The notes beneath the pieces were generated by a model, which worked only from the letters and a program-made list of their open reading frames with translations, was not told the origin of the DNA and made no database searches. A stretch of 60,000 nucleotides of DNA, from assembly GCA_905221605.1 (NCBI GenBank), contig CAJNDS010002523.1, forward strand, positions 738,001 to 798,000. The letters run 5' to 3'. The DNA comes from Symbiodinium natans. Its lineage: Eukaryota; Sar; Dinophyceae; Suessiales; Symbiodiniaceae. The translations under genes were made by a program, and so were the position numbers. Below, piece by piece: positions 34,901 through 42,573 of this stretch. Numbering within the stretch: the first letter of the stretch is position 1; each line of letters starts with the position of its first letter.

Positions 34901-35762
34901 GGCCATTGACATCTGGCGGATCGAGACGAAGGCACATTCAAGCACTTAGGTCTGGGAGCCGTTAAAACCAAAAAAGGTTTAGGGCGTACAGTTTCCGGGC
35001 TTAAGGCTTTTCATTTCCTCTGGAGGGTGTAGGAAGGTGAGGTTTGATGTTCAGGCTGGGTTTTTAATTTTGGGGCTTGTGGTTTTGGAGTTTTGGGGAT
35101 GAAGATACAGTGGCTTGTTTTAGTTTCTTGCTTTCGAGCTGCGGTTTAGGGTCCAGGGTTTTTGGTTCAGGGATTATTCTACTGATTGTAACAGTCGAGC
35201 TGTGTGGCAGAAGCTGTGGTGCACTTTAGCACATCAGTACTTCTCAGGGCTTCGGGTTTAAGAGCTCCGAGCTCCAGCTGCGTAGGATGATGCGAGCAAG
35301 CTGCGTGTTCTGCTCAACCGGTTTAGATCCCTTATAGCCCTAGAAACTTTGGTGTTTGCAGGGTACCCCAACAGGGGGTCCATCAATTGGAACAACCTCT
35401 AAAAACATAAAGGTGTGGATCTAATGGGACTAGGTTCAGTATAAGTTAGTCTAAACCCTAAACCCAGAAGTCTCAAGCCCTCACTCACGCCGCGGCTGTC
35501 GAAGAGATAGGGTTTAAGGCTTAGGGCTTGGGGTAGTTTATATTAAGGTTTAGGGACAAAGGAGATTCACGATATAGGCCACGCACGGAAAGCAACACCC
35601 CCCCCCCCCCCCCCCGGCCCCCCAAACAAAAAGAAAGCCCTCGGCCCTTATATCTAAACCGACTCTAAACCGTAATCCCCAAATCCCCAAAGCCCCAAAA
35701 CCCTGAACCCCTGAACCGAGGTGGAACTTCTCTTTGAGGAGGTCTTGTCCAGTCTGGCTTCG
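14428..35762 (+). CDS. EF-hand voltage-gated cation channel gene, about 20 exons over 21 kb
   Basis: The spliced product is a six-transmembrane voltage-gated cation channel domain followed by two EF-hands, placing it in the plasma membrane or another membrane with a cytosolic calcium-binding tail. The exons seen total about 1.06 kb (about 355 codons). They occur in collinear order: S1 14428, linker 15009, S2 16745, S3 17569, S4 18513, linkers 19003 and 20115, S5 21140, turret 23695, pore helix 24627, filter 25634, S6 26536, post-S6 27142 and 30345, EF1 30797, helix 32437, EF2 33050 and 33709, tail 34902 and 35721. Almost every junction keeps phase, and about 17 donors are GC. Part of the S1-S2 linker, the end of S5, the exact S3-S4 join and both gene ends are unresolved. 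Ion selectivity cannot be assigned. No stop interrupts the exons, so a working gene is plausible; a multi-domain channel of which this is one domain is an alternative. Confidence 0.85.
15009..15046 (+). CDS. Channel exon: end of S1 / extracellular linker
   Basis: The acceptor is CTGCAG|G. After completing Trp, the frame reads MAMEVQVFGTNT, so that S1 continues LNVVW-MAMEVQ as in related channels. The donor is probably GT at 15,047. At least one more linker exon should lie between here and 16,745; a conserved-looking GFGYRTPANSLVD at about 15,690 was not placed because its phase does not fit. Confidence 0.7.
16745..16840 (+). CDS. Channel exon: segment S2
   Basis: The acceptor is CTGCAG|A and the donor GC (TGGAAG|GCCGCC). 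It encodes RTIFHTGDVVFNSIFALD then VVVRILVLGRRFWK. The pattern of Phe/Asn and acidic residues in S2, then Arg-Ile-Leu and a basic FWK end, is standard for voltage-gated channels. Phase 0 at the donor joins to VYLNYIDV in S3. Confidence 0.85.
17569..17633 (+). CDS. Channel exon: segment S3
   Basis: The acceptor is CTGAAG|G. The frame reads VYLNYIDVLVTLASVMEMYF with the conserved Asn and Asp of S3. The donor is uncertain: GC sites at 17,631 or 17,634 keep phase with S4. The frame stays open to a TAA at 17,671, so a slightly longer exon cannot be excluded. Confidence 0.82.
18513..18591 (+). CDS. Channel exon: voltage sensor S4
   Basis: The acceptor is GCTCAG|G and the donor ATG|GCCTCC. The exon encodes RSVLFRLLRVGKLMRAVRM, with Arg or Lys at every third position (FRLLRVGKLMRAVR), the hallmark of an S4 voltage sensor. 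It is the strongest single proof of a channel here and is read from only 79 bases. Confidence 0.92.
19003..19037 (+). CDS. Channel exon: S4-S5 linker, first part
   Basis: The acceptor is AAAAAG|G and the donor CACTT|GCCGCT. It encodes VSMSGLLSSLH plus two bases. Joined to its neighbours it gives RMVSMSGLLSSLHLLIKCL, a typical S4-S5 linker helix. Confidence 0.75.
20115..20154 (+). CDS. Channel exon: S4-S5 linker, second part
   Basis: The acceptor is GCGAAG|G and the donor TTCTCG|GCCCGC. It encodes LIKCLASSRDMFS after its first base completes a Leu codon. C-rich telomeric DNA lies upstream, and GGGTTTTAGGG begins about 20 bases after the donor. Confidence 0.8.
21140..21196 (+). CDS. Channel exon: segment S5
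   Basis: The acceptor is GAGCCAG|A. It encodes RLFWSFLLLAFVQCVAGLV, a classical S5. A phase-0 GC donor at 21,197 is chosen because the next exon starts in phase 0, but the frame stays open (ATRLTLLRC) and a later donor or another small exon is possible. Confidence 0.78.
21560..22640. other. AT-rich island inside a channel intron
   Basis: Roughly 1.1 kb with far higher A+T than anything else in the window and no telomere-like words. It is full of degenerate AAT, ATT and ACA triplets such as AATAATCATA and ATTAACAATA. No long frame or known family was recognised. It may be a decayed simple-sequence expansion or an insertion of foreign or organellar DNA; its 3' edge grades into an AT microsatellite at 22,628. 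Confidence 0.7.
22628..22712. repeat. AT/GATA-type microsatellite
   Basis: TATATATA, TAGATATA and TATGTATG words run for about 85 bases in the intron between S5 and the pore turret. Confidence 0.9.
23695..23731 (+). CDS. Channel exon: pore turret
   Basis: The acceptor is CGCCAG|G and the donor CTTG|GCAGCC. It encodes EFIEDPSQDRSL plus one base. The next exon supplies two bases to make Glu, giving DRSLEVYRHYGTF. Acidic turret sequences of this form precede the pore helix in related protist channels. Confidence 0.75.
24627..24678 (+). CDS. Channel exon: pore helix
   Basis: The acceptor is GTGCAG|A and the donor a GT (TTCGA|GTCTCT), one of the few canonical donors. It encodes EVYRHYGTFSRTFLTMFE across junctions, matching the pore-helix signature with FGTF/YGTF and TMFE. 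It joins in phase to ILFANWSPP. Confidence 0.88.
25061..25134 (+). repeat. (AT)n followed by (TATATG)n microsatellite
   Basis: Perfect dinucleotide TA is followed by about ten TATATG hexamers from about 25,077 to 25,134, in the intron between pore helix and filter exons. Confidence 0.95.
25634..25688 (+). CDS. Channel exon: selectivity filter and S6 approach
   Basis: The acceptor is GCTAAG|G and the donor GTCAGC|GCCTGC. After completing Glu the exon reads ILFANWSPPCRVLVEHVS, continuing into EWFSIFF of S6. The NW-x-PP-CR-x-L block follows the pore helix in dinoflagellate channels as I recall them. The filter has no TVGYG, so a classical potassium channel is unlikely. Confidence 0.87.
25805..25860 (+). 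repeat. G-rich minisatellite with G18 run
   Basis: The GGGGG-rich stretch includes a run of about 18 G. The glycine/arginine-rich frame over it is a low-complexity shadow. Confidence 0.85.
26536..26595 (+). CDS. Channel exon: segment S6
   Basis: The acceptor is GCCGAG|G and the donor TTAAAC|GCCTCT. Exactly 20 codons read EWFSIFFLLYRCVLGFAVLN, a textbook S6 of this channel type. It joins in phase 0 to VVNAVFIQQ. Downstream of the donor lies GTTTAGGGTTTATAGGG. Confidence 0.93.
27142..27209 (+). CDS. Channel exon: post-S6 helix
   Basis: The acceptor is GTCCGAG|G and the donor TTCAG|GCCCGG. It encodes VVNAVFIQQTMKTANSDEEL then AF, continuing into RQKQKDW. FAVLN-VVNAVF across the junction is the conserved cytoplasmic end of S6. 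Confidence 0.9.
28072..29199. mobile_element. Long inverted-repeat (foldback/MITE-like) element
   Basis: Left arm 28,072-28,262 and right arm 28,984-29,199 are imperfect reverse complements. Matching blocks include GAAAGGxTATTTGCTC, GCGTCCCGGGGCTT, TTCGCATCAG, GATGTGGGTAG and ACATAGGCATTC. The GATGTGGGTAG...TCTACCTTT module recurs inside (about 28,203, 28,359, 28,795 and, reversed, 29,018-29,058). No transposase was seen, so it would be non-autonomous. A target-site duplication was not identified. It lies in the intron between channel exons 27,142 and 30,345. Confidence 0.65.
29440..29525 (+). repeat. (TA)n-(TG)n-(CG) microsatellite
   Basis: TATATA is followed by TGTGTG and GCGCGTGCGTG words. 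Frames over it give YIYIY and VCVCV peptides, which are artefacts. Confidence 0.95.
30345..30368 (+). CDS. Channel micro-exon (24 nt) linking S6 helix to EF1
   Basis: The acceptor is TTGCCAG|G and the donor GCCAT|GCCACT. It supplies RQKQKDWAM between DEELAF and YTKHVKKLF. Both junction codons (AGG, ATG) are rebuilt correctly, which is why this tiny exon is accepted. Confidence 0.8.
30797..30868 (+). CDS. Channel exon: EF-hand 1
   Basis: The acceptor is GCTTAG|G and the donor a GT (GATGA|GTCGCG). It encodes YTKHVKKLFQSM and then the loop DSSGDGAINFDE, a canonical 12-residue EF-hand with ligands at positions 1, 3, 5 and 12 and Gly at 6. The donor splits Glu-12; the next exon restores it and adds Phe. 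Confidence 0.93.
31370..31590 (+). repeat. C-rich CCCCTCCA minisatellite
   Basis: Irregular CCCCTCCA, CCCTCCC and CCCACCC units cover about 220 bases. Long Pro/Gly/Trp-rich frames over it on both strands are low-complexity shadows. Confidence 0.95.
31617..31784 (+). repeat. G-rich GGTGGAGGGG minisatellite, inverted relative to its neighbour
   Basis: Reverse-complement units of the preceding C-rich array begin about 27 bases after it, making a large inverted repeat centred near 31,604. Confidence 0.95.
31933..32036 (+). repeat. C60 homopolymer followed by CTCCACCCC repeats
   Basis: Sixty consecutive C (31,933-31,992) are followed by about five CTCCACCCC units. The length is exceptional and may be partly an assembly estimate. 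Confidence 0.95.
32437..32490 (+). CDS. Channel exon: helix between EF-hands
   Basis: The acceptor is TCCCAG|G and the donor TTGGA|GCTACC. It encodes FSKLVASPKLKFWMSQLE. Joined on both sides it reads NFDEF-SKLVASPKLKFW, the usual spacer before the second EF-hand. Confidence 0.9.
33050..33115 (+). CDS. Channel exon: EF-hand 2, first half
   Basis: The acceptor is GCTCAG|G and the donor ACGCA|GCTTTG. It encodes LEYHDLLSLFEFLDNGTGQIT. The loop DNGTGQIT is one residue short at its start compared with a canonical EF-hand, resembling the DDGDGEIS form I recall in dinoflagellate channels, so calcium binding may be altered. Confidence 0.9.
33709..33757 (+). CDS. Channel exon: EF-hand 2, second half
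   Basis: The acceptor is CTTGAG|G and the donor GCAAAG|GCGCAA. It encodes LTEFIDGAAKLRGSAK after completing Gln. The x-EF-x-x-G-x-x-x-LRG-x-AK block is the conserved exit of EF-hand 2. CCCTAAT/CCCTCA words precede it. Confidence 0.9.
33806..33835. repeat. Perfect 12-bp stem hairpin
   Basis: CCCAAAAACCAT and its exact complement flank a 6-base loop (AGGATT). It lies just inside the intron after EF-hand 2. Confidence 0.85.
33982..34125 (+). repeat. Three copies of a TTCCAxGTAGGGTx repeat
   Basis: Units start at 33,982, 34,025 and 34,095 and share TTCCA, GTAGGGT and TTGTT in order over about 30 bases each. Spacing is irregular. Confidence 0.75.
34902..34931 (+). CDS. Channel micro-exon (30 nt): AIDIWRIETK
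   Basis: The acceptor is TTGGAG|G and the donor ACGAAG|GCACAT, phase 0 at both ends. It encodes AIDIWRIETK, joining GSAK to VELLFEE as in related channel tails. Confidence 0.82.
35598..35616 (+). repeat. Poly-C run
   Basis: About 17-19 consecutive C between degenerate telomeric words. Confidence 0.9.
35721..35762 (+). CDS. Channel exon: C-terminal helix
   Basis: The acceptor is AACCGAG|G. It encodes VELLFEEVLSSLAS with a GC donor at 35,763 (or 35,757). C-rich words precede it and GGGTTTGG words follow. The last exon and stop codon were not found. Confidence 0.78.
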
Positions 35763-36390
35763 GCAAGCACCCTGTTGGCATGGGAGTGCGCTCTTGCGGG
35801 TTGGGTTTGGATATGTTTGGGTGGTTTAAGGGGCCGGCATGAAGCCCCATACCCCCAATGTCCATTTCTCGTTTTTGTTGGAGCTCTACGCGAAAATACT
35901 TTGCGGAGTTTTCTGTTTCCCCACTCAACAGATAGTATTCTGCAAACATTCGGAATAACTTGGACCTCAAACTATTGGAGCTGTTTGCCCTGGAGTGCCC
36001 AGCTCTTACCCTAAACCTGAAGACCTAAACCCTGAACTACTAGCATCCTTCTTTGCAGTCTCCCTGCTCGCATCCCCACATCGACAAGCTTAAACTACAC
36101 CTCACGACCTCCGCATGGTATCTAGCGGGATGTTGATACCCAGGTGTCGCTTGCCCTGAACCCCGTACATCCTAAACCCTTTACTAGGTAGGCCCTTCGG
36201 ACATTATTGGGTTTATGAGGACCTTTTAGGAATCTTTTCGGAGGGTTTCTAGGGTCAACCTCATTTGCCAGGGATTTCGGATTTTTCACATTTGTAGAAT
36301 CTAACGTATGATGCTATCAATATTTCATATCATATAACTAATGACCCTCCCCAAAATAACACAATGTAATACAATGCTTATAAGTATAAA

Positions 36391-36480
<90 letters not shown>

Positions 36481-36580
36481 ATTTATGTATATATATATAT
36501 ATATATATGTAGATGTCTCTCTCTCTCTCTCTTTATATATTGATATATGTATCTACATATATATATATATATATATCTAT
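36391..36580 (+). repeat. (GAT)n, then (AT)n and (CT)n microsatellites
   Basis: About 29 perfect ATG/GAT triplets at 36,391-36,479 are followed by TATATA, CTCTCTCT and TATATA blocks. The surrounding DNA from 35.8 to 38 kb is degenerate heptamer and unique sequence without a recognised gene. Confidence 0.95.
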
Positions 36581-38219
36581 TTATATCTAGAGTTCGTAGG
36601 GGCGACAGATGGCGGGGTCTAGGTAGGGTTCGTCAAACCCAAAACCCTACTACACTTCTCCTCGAGTCTGCACGTACTGAGGGACCCTGAGAGGGCCACT
36701 AGGGAGTGTGGTGTAGGGTTTTGGGGTTTTTTGGTCTCGGCTACTGGGTTTCGAGGAAGAGAACGAGCGTCTCCAGATTCAGGTTCGTTGTGTAATGTTT
36801 CAAGTTGGGAGTTGCGCCTAACTTAGGTTTGGACCCTGCCAGCATGACGTTTGCAGCCCTATGTGCAGCTTGTGCGTTCAGGGTTTAGGTTTAGATTCGC
36901 AGCCGAGGTCATCACGGCCTGCGAGGAGGCAAATCGTCAACCGTAGAGGATGCCTTTGCCAATTCCGATTTCCGGCATATCAAGAGCACGCGCCATGCGC
37001 GGCAATCCGGCGGAGAGCTCGCTGCTGCCCTTGATGCCAATGGCACGGGTTCGGGCGGCTTAACCGACCTGTAGCTGAGATGAGACTGGCTTAGGTCCGG
37101 TTTTAGTGTTTGGGGCAGGGTTTATTCAGATGCCTGTCTAGCAAGCATTGTACTTGCAACACGGTGACAAGAAATAAGAGTTAAAAGCATGCACTTAGCC
37201 TGCTGAGCTGTCTCTGTATTATCTACATCTCTTTCGAGATGTATACATGATACACACATAAGTTGTTCTGCATTCGGGCCCCTTTCAAGTATTTGTTAAA
37301 CCGAGCCCCTGATAGCAGCACAAGTGCCCCTCCAACAGGGACCCTAAACACACAGTGGACGAAAACCTGAACACATTGGATACATGGTGCATATAAAATG
37401 TATGTATATATATACTGTATATACATACACATACATATAGACACATATACATCAAGAACGCAAGCGCCCCGGTCCAAACTACAGGCCGAAGGGCCACACG
37501 CAACAATCTGGGAGTCCTCCTGTAAAACCCACTGTGCTGCCTTAACTGGGCCTTGGCTCCCTAGAACCTATCAATCCTAAGCCCCTATACTTCCTACATC
37601 TTTGTGCTACACTGCATCCCAAATCTGGTGGTGGGGGTGGTGGGCGGCATGCCCCTCCATTCACGTCCTTAGTAGCGCTCTGGCAACACTTCAACAATTC
37701 CGGCCCCTCAAGCTCAGCTTCATTGCACCCCCGCCCGCACCCCCCCCCCCTCCCAAAAACAAAAACAGCAAAAGAGAGTACCCTCAATTCAATCTCGGTT
37801 GGATTTGGTCACTTGGCAAGACAGCTTCTCCCACCCAACAGCCCTTCCTCCTGCGATCCCTCGCAAGAGAGCGAAGCTGGCGCAAGCAGCAACGACGATG
37901 GCAGAAACAGCCGTTCCGCCTATATATGAACGCTCCCTAACCAAGTCAGTGTCGGCCGCTTGGCATGCAGGGGCACCGCCTGAAACTGAAGGACGGGCCA
38001 TCAGTTTGACAAGAAACGGGTGTTCTTTCCTGAGACCCTGAATATTTCTTATGGGTGCCCACGGGAATGGGAAATGAAATTGTGATTGATCAGCTAGGTT
38101 GCAAAGCAGTAGTCGTGGAATACCAGGGTATTTTGACCTCACCCACCCCCCGATATTCTTGAACTCTGGAGAGTTAGGCCGGATGGACGCGGGTGGGGCG
38201 GGCGGTCAAAAGTCCGAGC

Positions 38220-38264
38220 GTCGATTGTTGAAGTTCTCGAGGCCTGAAAAACTCCAAAATCGAC
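38220..38264. repeat. GTCGATT...AATCGAC hairpin within a 100-bp direct repeat
   Basis: A 16-bp imperfect inverted repeat (GTCGATTGTTGAAGTT with AAACTCCAAAATCGAC) is partly repeated in direct orientation at about 38,318. TCCATCGATCAAAGTT-like words recur four times at 38,469-38,575. Confidence 0.65.
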
Positions 38265-38589
38265 ACGCCCGAATGGACAGCGGGCGGGGCCGGGGGGCGG
38301 GAGGTCAAATGTTCGACCGTCGATTTTTGGAGTTTTCACGGCCTGCACTTTTGACCGCCCCTCTCACCCTTAAGGTCATAAAAACACCCTCTAATAAGCT
38401 GCCCGCCATCTGGAAAGGGGCCTCTGCGAGGGAGGTATCTGGGAGGGGGCGCATCTGGGAGGGGACAGGGAAATCCATCGATCAAAGTTTCCCAAAATCC
38501 ATCGATCCAAGTTGAGGAGCAGCAGTAGTCCGTCGATCAAAGTTGTCCAGCGGAGGAAATCCATCTATCGGAGTCGCTTAGGGCCCGGG

Positions 38590-38668
38590 AACAAGAAATC
38601 TGCCTTGTGCCAGACCCTGGGTTAAGAAGAACGGCACGACACCAGGGTCTCATTTCTTGTTTGGAACG
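38590..38668. repeat. Interrupted inverted repeat
   Basis: AACAAGAAAT and AGACCCTGG on the left are matched by CCAGGGTCT and ATTTCTTGTT on the right, around a spacer of about 22 bases. Confidence 0.7.
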
Positions 38669-39239
38669 ATTTCTGATCAACACCCTGTGTCCAGGAGATG
38701 CTGCATGCATCATTTCAGCTCAGGCCACAGTGATCTCAATGCGCTCTTTATGTTTCCGTCGATCTTCCGTTTTGAATTAAATTTCTTGCACCTGTCTTGG
38801 TGGCTGCACGGAGGCGTTGCTGTGAAGGCCAGGCAGTGGCGCGGAGCAAGTATGCAAGATGCCATCAATGGCCATCAAAGGCCCCACATTGTTGACATGT
38901 ACCCGAATGATGGCTTTAGGGTTGGGTGTGTTGGTTTAGGGCTTGCATCGAAAGAAACTTCTCAGGCATCTTTTTGGGCGTTTCTTAAGGCTTTGACTTC
39001 TGCTTTTCGATGTTCATGGTCTCCAGAGCAATTCCTATACCCTGGTAGACCATGCCCAAACAACAGCCTGGTGCGAAGCAAAGTACTTTAAGTCTTGATG
39101 GCACCGATAAAAGATGCAGCGCTCCACTCGGCACCCGCTCCTCGTAAGATTCACGGGCAATGCAGCTCCCAAACCGTAGGGTAAGCATGCATTGCTGAGA
39201 AACTAAGCCCAAAAATCCCTAGACCCAATAGTAGATGTA

Positions 39240-42200
39240 TTATACCTGAAGCTCTAAAGCCTGAAGCCCATTAGGCCCTGAACCCTGAACGTTTCGACCC
39301 CCAAGCCCGCAAAGTCCAACTACCCTAAACCTTCACCGGGGATTCAACCTACGGCTTGCGAGACTTATTTCCCGCAGATTGAGTCCCAGCCAACTCGATT
39401 GGATTTAGGGCTTAGGGTTGAAGGTTTAGTGTTTAGGGTCTATTTAGGTCTCGGACCCTCGAAAACCGGCGCCACTAGGCAGCAGCACGCCCATGTGCAA
39501 GGTTCACGGCTCTCTGCGAGTTTCACTAAATCCCGATCTAATCCCGCAAGCCCGTTGCGGTGGTTTCGGGTTAGGGATGCGTATAGCTGAGATCTTCCCT
39601 GGAGCTGACGGCATCCGTTCCCGGAGGGTGTAGGATTAAGTCTGTGGGTTAGGGCCTAGGGTTTAAGTTTAAAGCGGAAGGGGCCAGATCTGAAATATTG
39701 GCCCATTTTGTACCCTAAACTAAACCATATGAAGCCTTCCCCTCGCCAAAATCCTTAAGTCTGAAGACCTCAGAGTCTCAAACCTCAACCCCGAAACCCC
39801 TGAACCCCTAAACCCTTAAGAACCTCATGCCCGGCAAGCCGGGCAAGCCTCTGGCCGGTGGGTTTAAGTTAGGGAGGGTTCGGTGCGCTTGTCCCATACT
39901 TTCTGTAAGTTTGAGGGTTTATAAAGTTTAGGGCTAGAGGTTTAGGATTTAGGGTTTAGGCTTTGGGTTTAGCACTGACTTCGGACTCTTCTGATTCTTG
40001 TGTTGGGGTTTTCGCTCCCACTCATCCTATTGTGCAATCTGTTTGGGCTATTTTGATCCCAAGGGCTAGGCGTCTAGGGCTTTAGAGCTGAAGGGCCCAG
40101 ATGAGTGGAGCTTAGGGTTTAGGGTTAGTTTTAGGGATCAGGGCTTTATAAAGGACTTTAGGGTTTAGGAAATTAGGGGTTAGAGCTTTCGGGGTGTAGC
40201 TACAGTGGTTTAGCGCTATATGGTTGTCTAGGGTAGGGTTCGGTTTTAGGCTTTAAGGGGAGCCGCCCTAGGTTGGGATGACATCTCGGATGCGGGCTTA
40301 AGGGAGATCAGACATGAGTAGTTTAGGGTTTAGGAGACATGTGGCGGTAGGCCGGGTAGAGAATGCTTTCAAGGATGTTCTGAGGCTCCATTTTCACCGA
40401 GCGCTTCATCTCGCGAAGTTTGGCGCGAACTCGGCAGAAGCGTCGTGATTCCAGAGGATCTGTTTGGCGATTCCGTGCACGAAAGGCACGTCGATTGGCG
40501 ATTTTGGCTGAAGGCTGAAGCTGTGGCAAAGGTTTGAGAACTCGCTGACTTTCCTCTTGTTTTGCAAGCTGCGCAATTGGGTATCTGCCATGCCTTGGGC
40601 CAAGCCGTTGGCATGGCACAGATTTACCCGATCTTTCGACGTTCCAGAGGGTACCTAGGCTCATGAATCAAGCACCCCTGCATGTAAAGTGTATATGTGT
40701 CTGCGGTTCTGATTGTTGAATGGTCTAAGAATTGTTTGCGTGCATGTACTGAAGTGAAGAATGTACGCTCAATTACCTGCACATGAACAGGTATACATCC
40801 GCAATGCTTATCATGTCTCAGTTGATCGAGAGCAAAGGGCTGTTTACCGTGTCGGCTTGTATGGATACAAAGTCTCAAATGAATGCTTTTGTTCTTCTCT
40901 CGGACTTACATACACAGCTGAGTCGCGGCTAGACCCTATGACCTCCACAGCTATATGCTAGGTAGGCCCTTGGTTCCAGCGCGAACAGTGTAGTCACTTG
41001 AAAGGCTTCAGCCGCGAAGACTTAAACCAAACACCCTAAAGATCGCAGGGTTTGGAGGTAAAATTTGTGGAACCTCTGGTTCCTAATGCTCACAAGCATG
41101 CAGTGTAGCTCCTCTTTGTGCATTCACAGACCCTAAGCCCTAAAGGCCTAAACCTCAAATGGCTAAGGAGTACTAGGGCATGCTAGACAGCGTTGGGTTA
41201 CATATCCCCCTTTCACCCCATCCCTTGGCAGCCCCAACCCCGACTTGGTGAGTCCTCAGCATTATCGAGCTGAAAGTACTCCCTGGGCCGCACAAAAACT
41301 GCCAGGAGCAGTTGCTTAGGGCCTAGGGGTTCTATTCCGGCTAGGAAAATCGAAGGACATTCGGCGCAAATGGAGAGGCGGACTTCCCTCACCTCCCAAG
41401 AACTAAGTGGCTCCATCCCTACCCGTGAACAACCCCAGGGTCGATTCTTAATGCTTAAGTTCGCAACAAAATGCAGGGGGTGCTGTAGAGGCACCAAGCT
41501 AAATGCAGTTTGGGGTTCGATTTAAGGTTTAGAGTTTGGAGTTTAGGGCCAGGGATACGCTACCTGGACTCTTCAAAATCTCGCAGTGTGCCCTGAGAAC
41601 AAAAACATCTAGCACAGGCTATTCGTCCATCCTTTGAGGAGCCTGCTGGGGCTTCTAGGGTTTAGGGTTTAGGGTTACGTTTAGGGCTGAGGCCCTTGCG
41701 GAATATTTGGCATTTCCTTATTGGGCTTCAGCAGACCTTGTTTAGGAATCTTTATCGGAGGGCCAGGTCTGCTTGAGGGCCTACCTGCTGGACTGCCGCC
41801 CTGAACCTACATCCTGACCCCAAAACCTGCACCCCTAAGCCCAAATTTCCTGTACTCCGCACCCGAAGCCCTGAACTCAGCCTGAAACGGCGCCAAACCC
41901 AAGCCAGAATCTCCTTGATCTAAACCCTCTTACACTTTGCTGATGTGGGCTGTAGCCTTGTCTAAGGTTTTGTCTCAAGGCTTATGCCCGTGCTTCATTT
42001 CTTTCTTATGAAACCCTAACCCTAAACGAAGGTACCTCCTGAAACGGGCAGCGTAGAAGCCTCTAGGCAGAGTTCAGGGTTGAGAATGATCCCCTTCGTA
42101 CGTGTGCCAGGTAGGCATTCAGGGCATCTGAATGGGTACTTGAGGGGTCCATGGTATCCCCCCTAATTAAACCCTCACCAAGGTTTTGGGGGTTTCCGAG

Positions 42201-42570
42201 AGCTCCGCCTTCCATTTCCCCTCCGATTGTCAGTCAGAGGCCCCTTGAGAGCTCAGGGTGAGGGGGTTTTGGGTTTAGAGTCCAGGGTTCAGGGTTTTGG
42301 GTTCTGCTCTTACGCGTAAGGCTTAGGAAATGGGGGGTTCTTGGTTTGGGTTTTCGGGTTTGGGGTTTTTGGGGCACTTGGCTTAAGTGCAAGCTTCGAA
42401 TGGGATCGGTGCGATGATGTCCTGAGCTTCGGGCGCAGTCGGAACTACCAAACCCTCAAGCCCTTAAACCCTCAAATACTCAAGCGCTAAACCCTGAAAC
42501 CCCAAACGAAATGCCTGTTTATGGTTTAGTCTAGGAGTTGATTTTTGGGGTGGGTTTAAGGGTTTGGGGT
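39240..42570. other. Degenerate telomeric DNA, one weak exon candidate
   Basis: The stretch alternates C-rich and G-rich heptamer-like clusters. At 39,386-39,409 a good acceptor (TTTCCCGCAG) is followed by IESQPTRL and then TTTAGGG, which is exon-like but unassigned. A plus-strand open frame at 40,761-40,961 (66 codons) has ordinary composition but no recognised family. Confidence 0.3.
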
Positions 42571-42573
42571 CTG

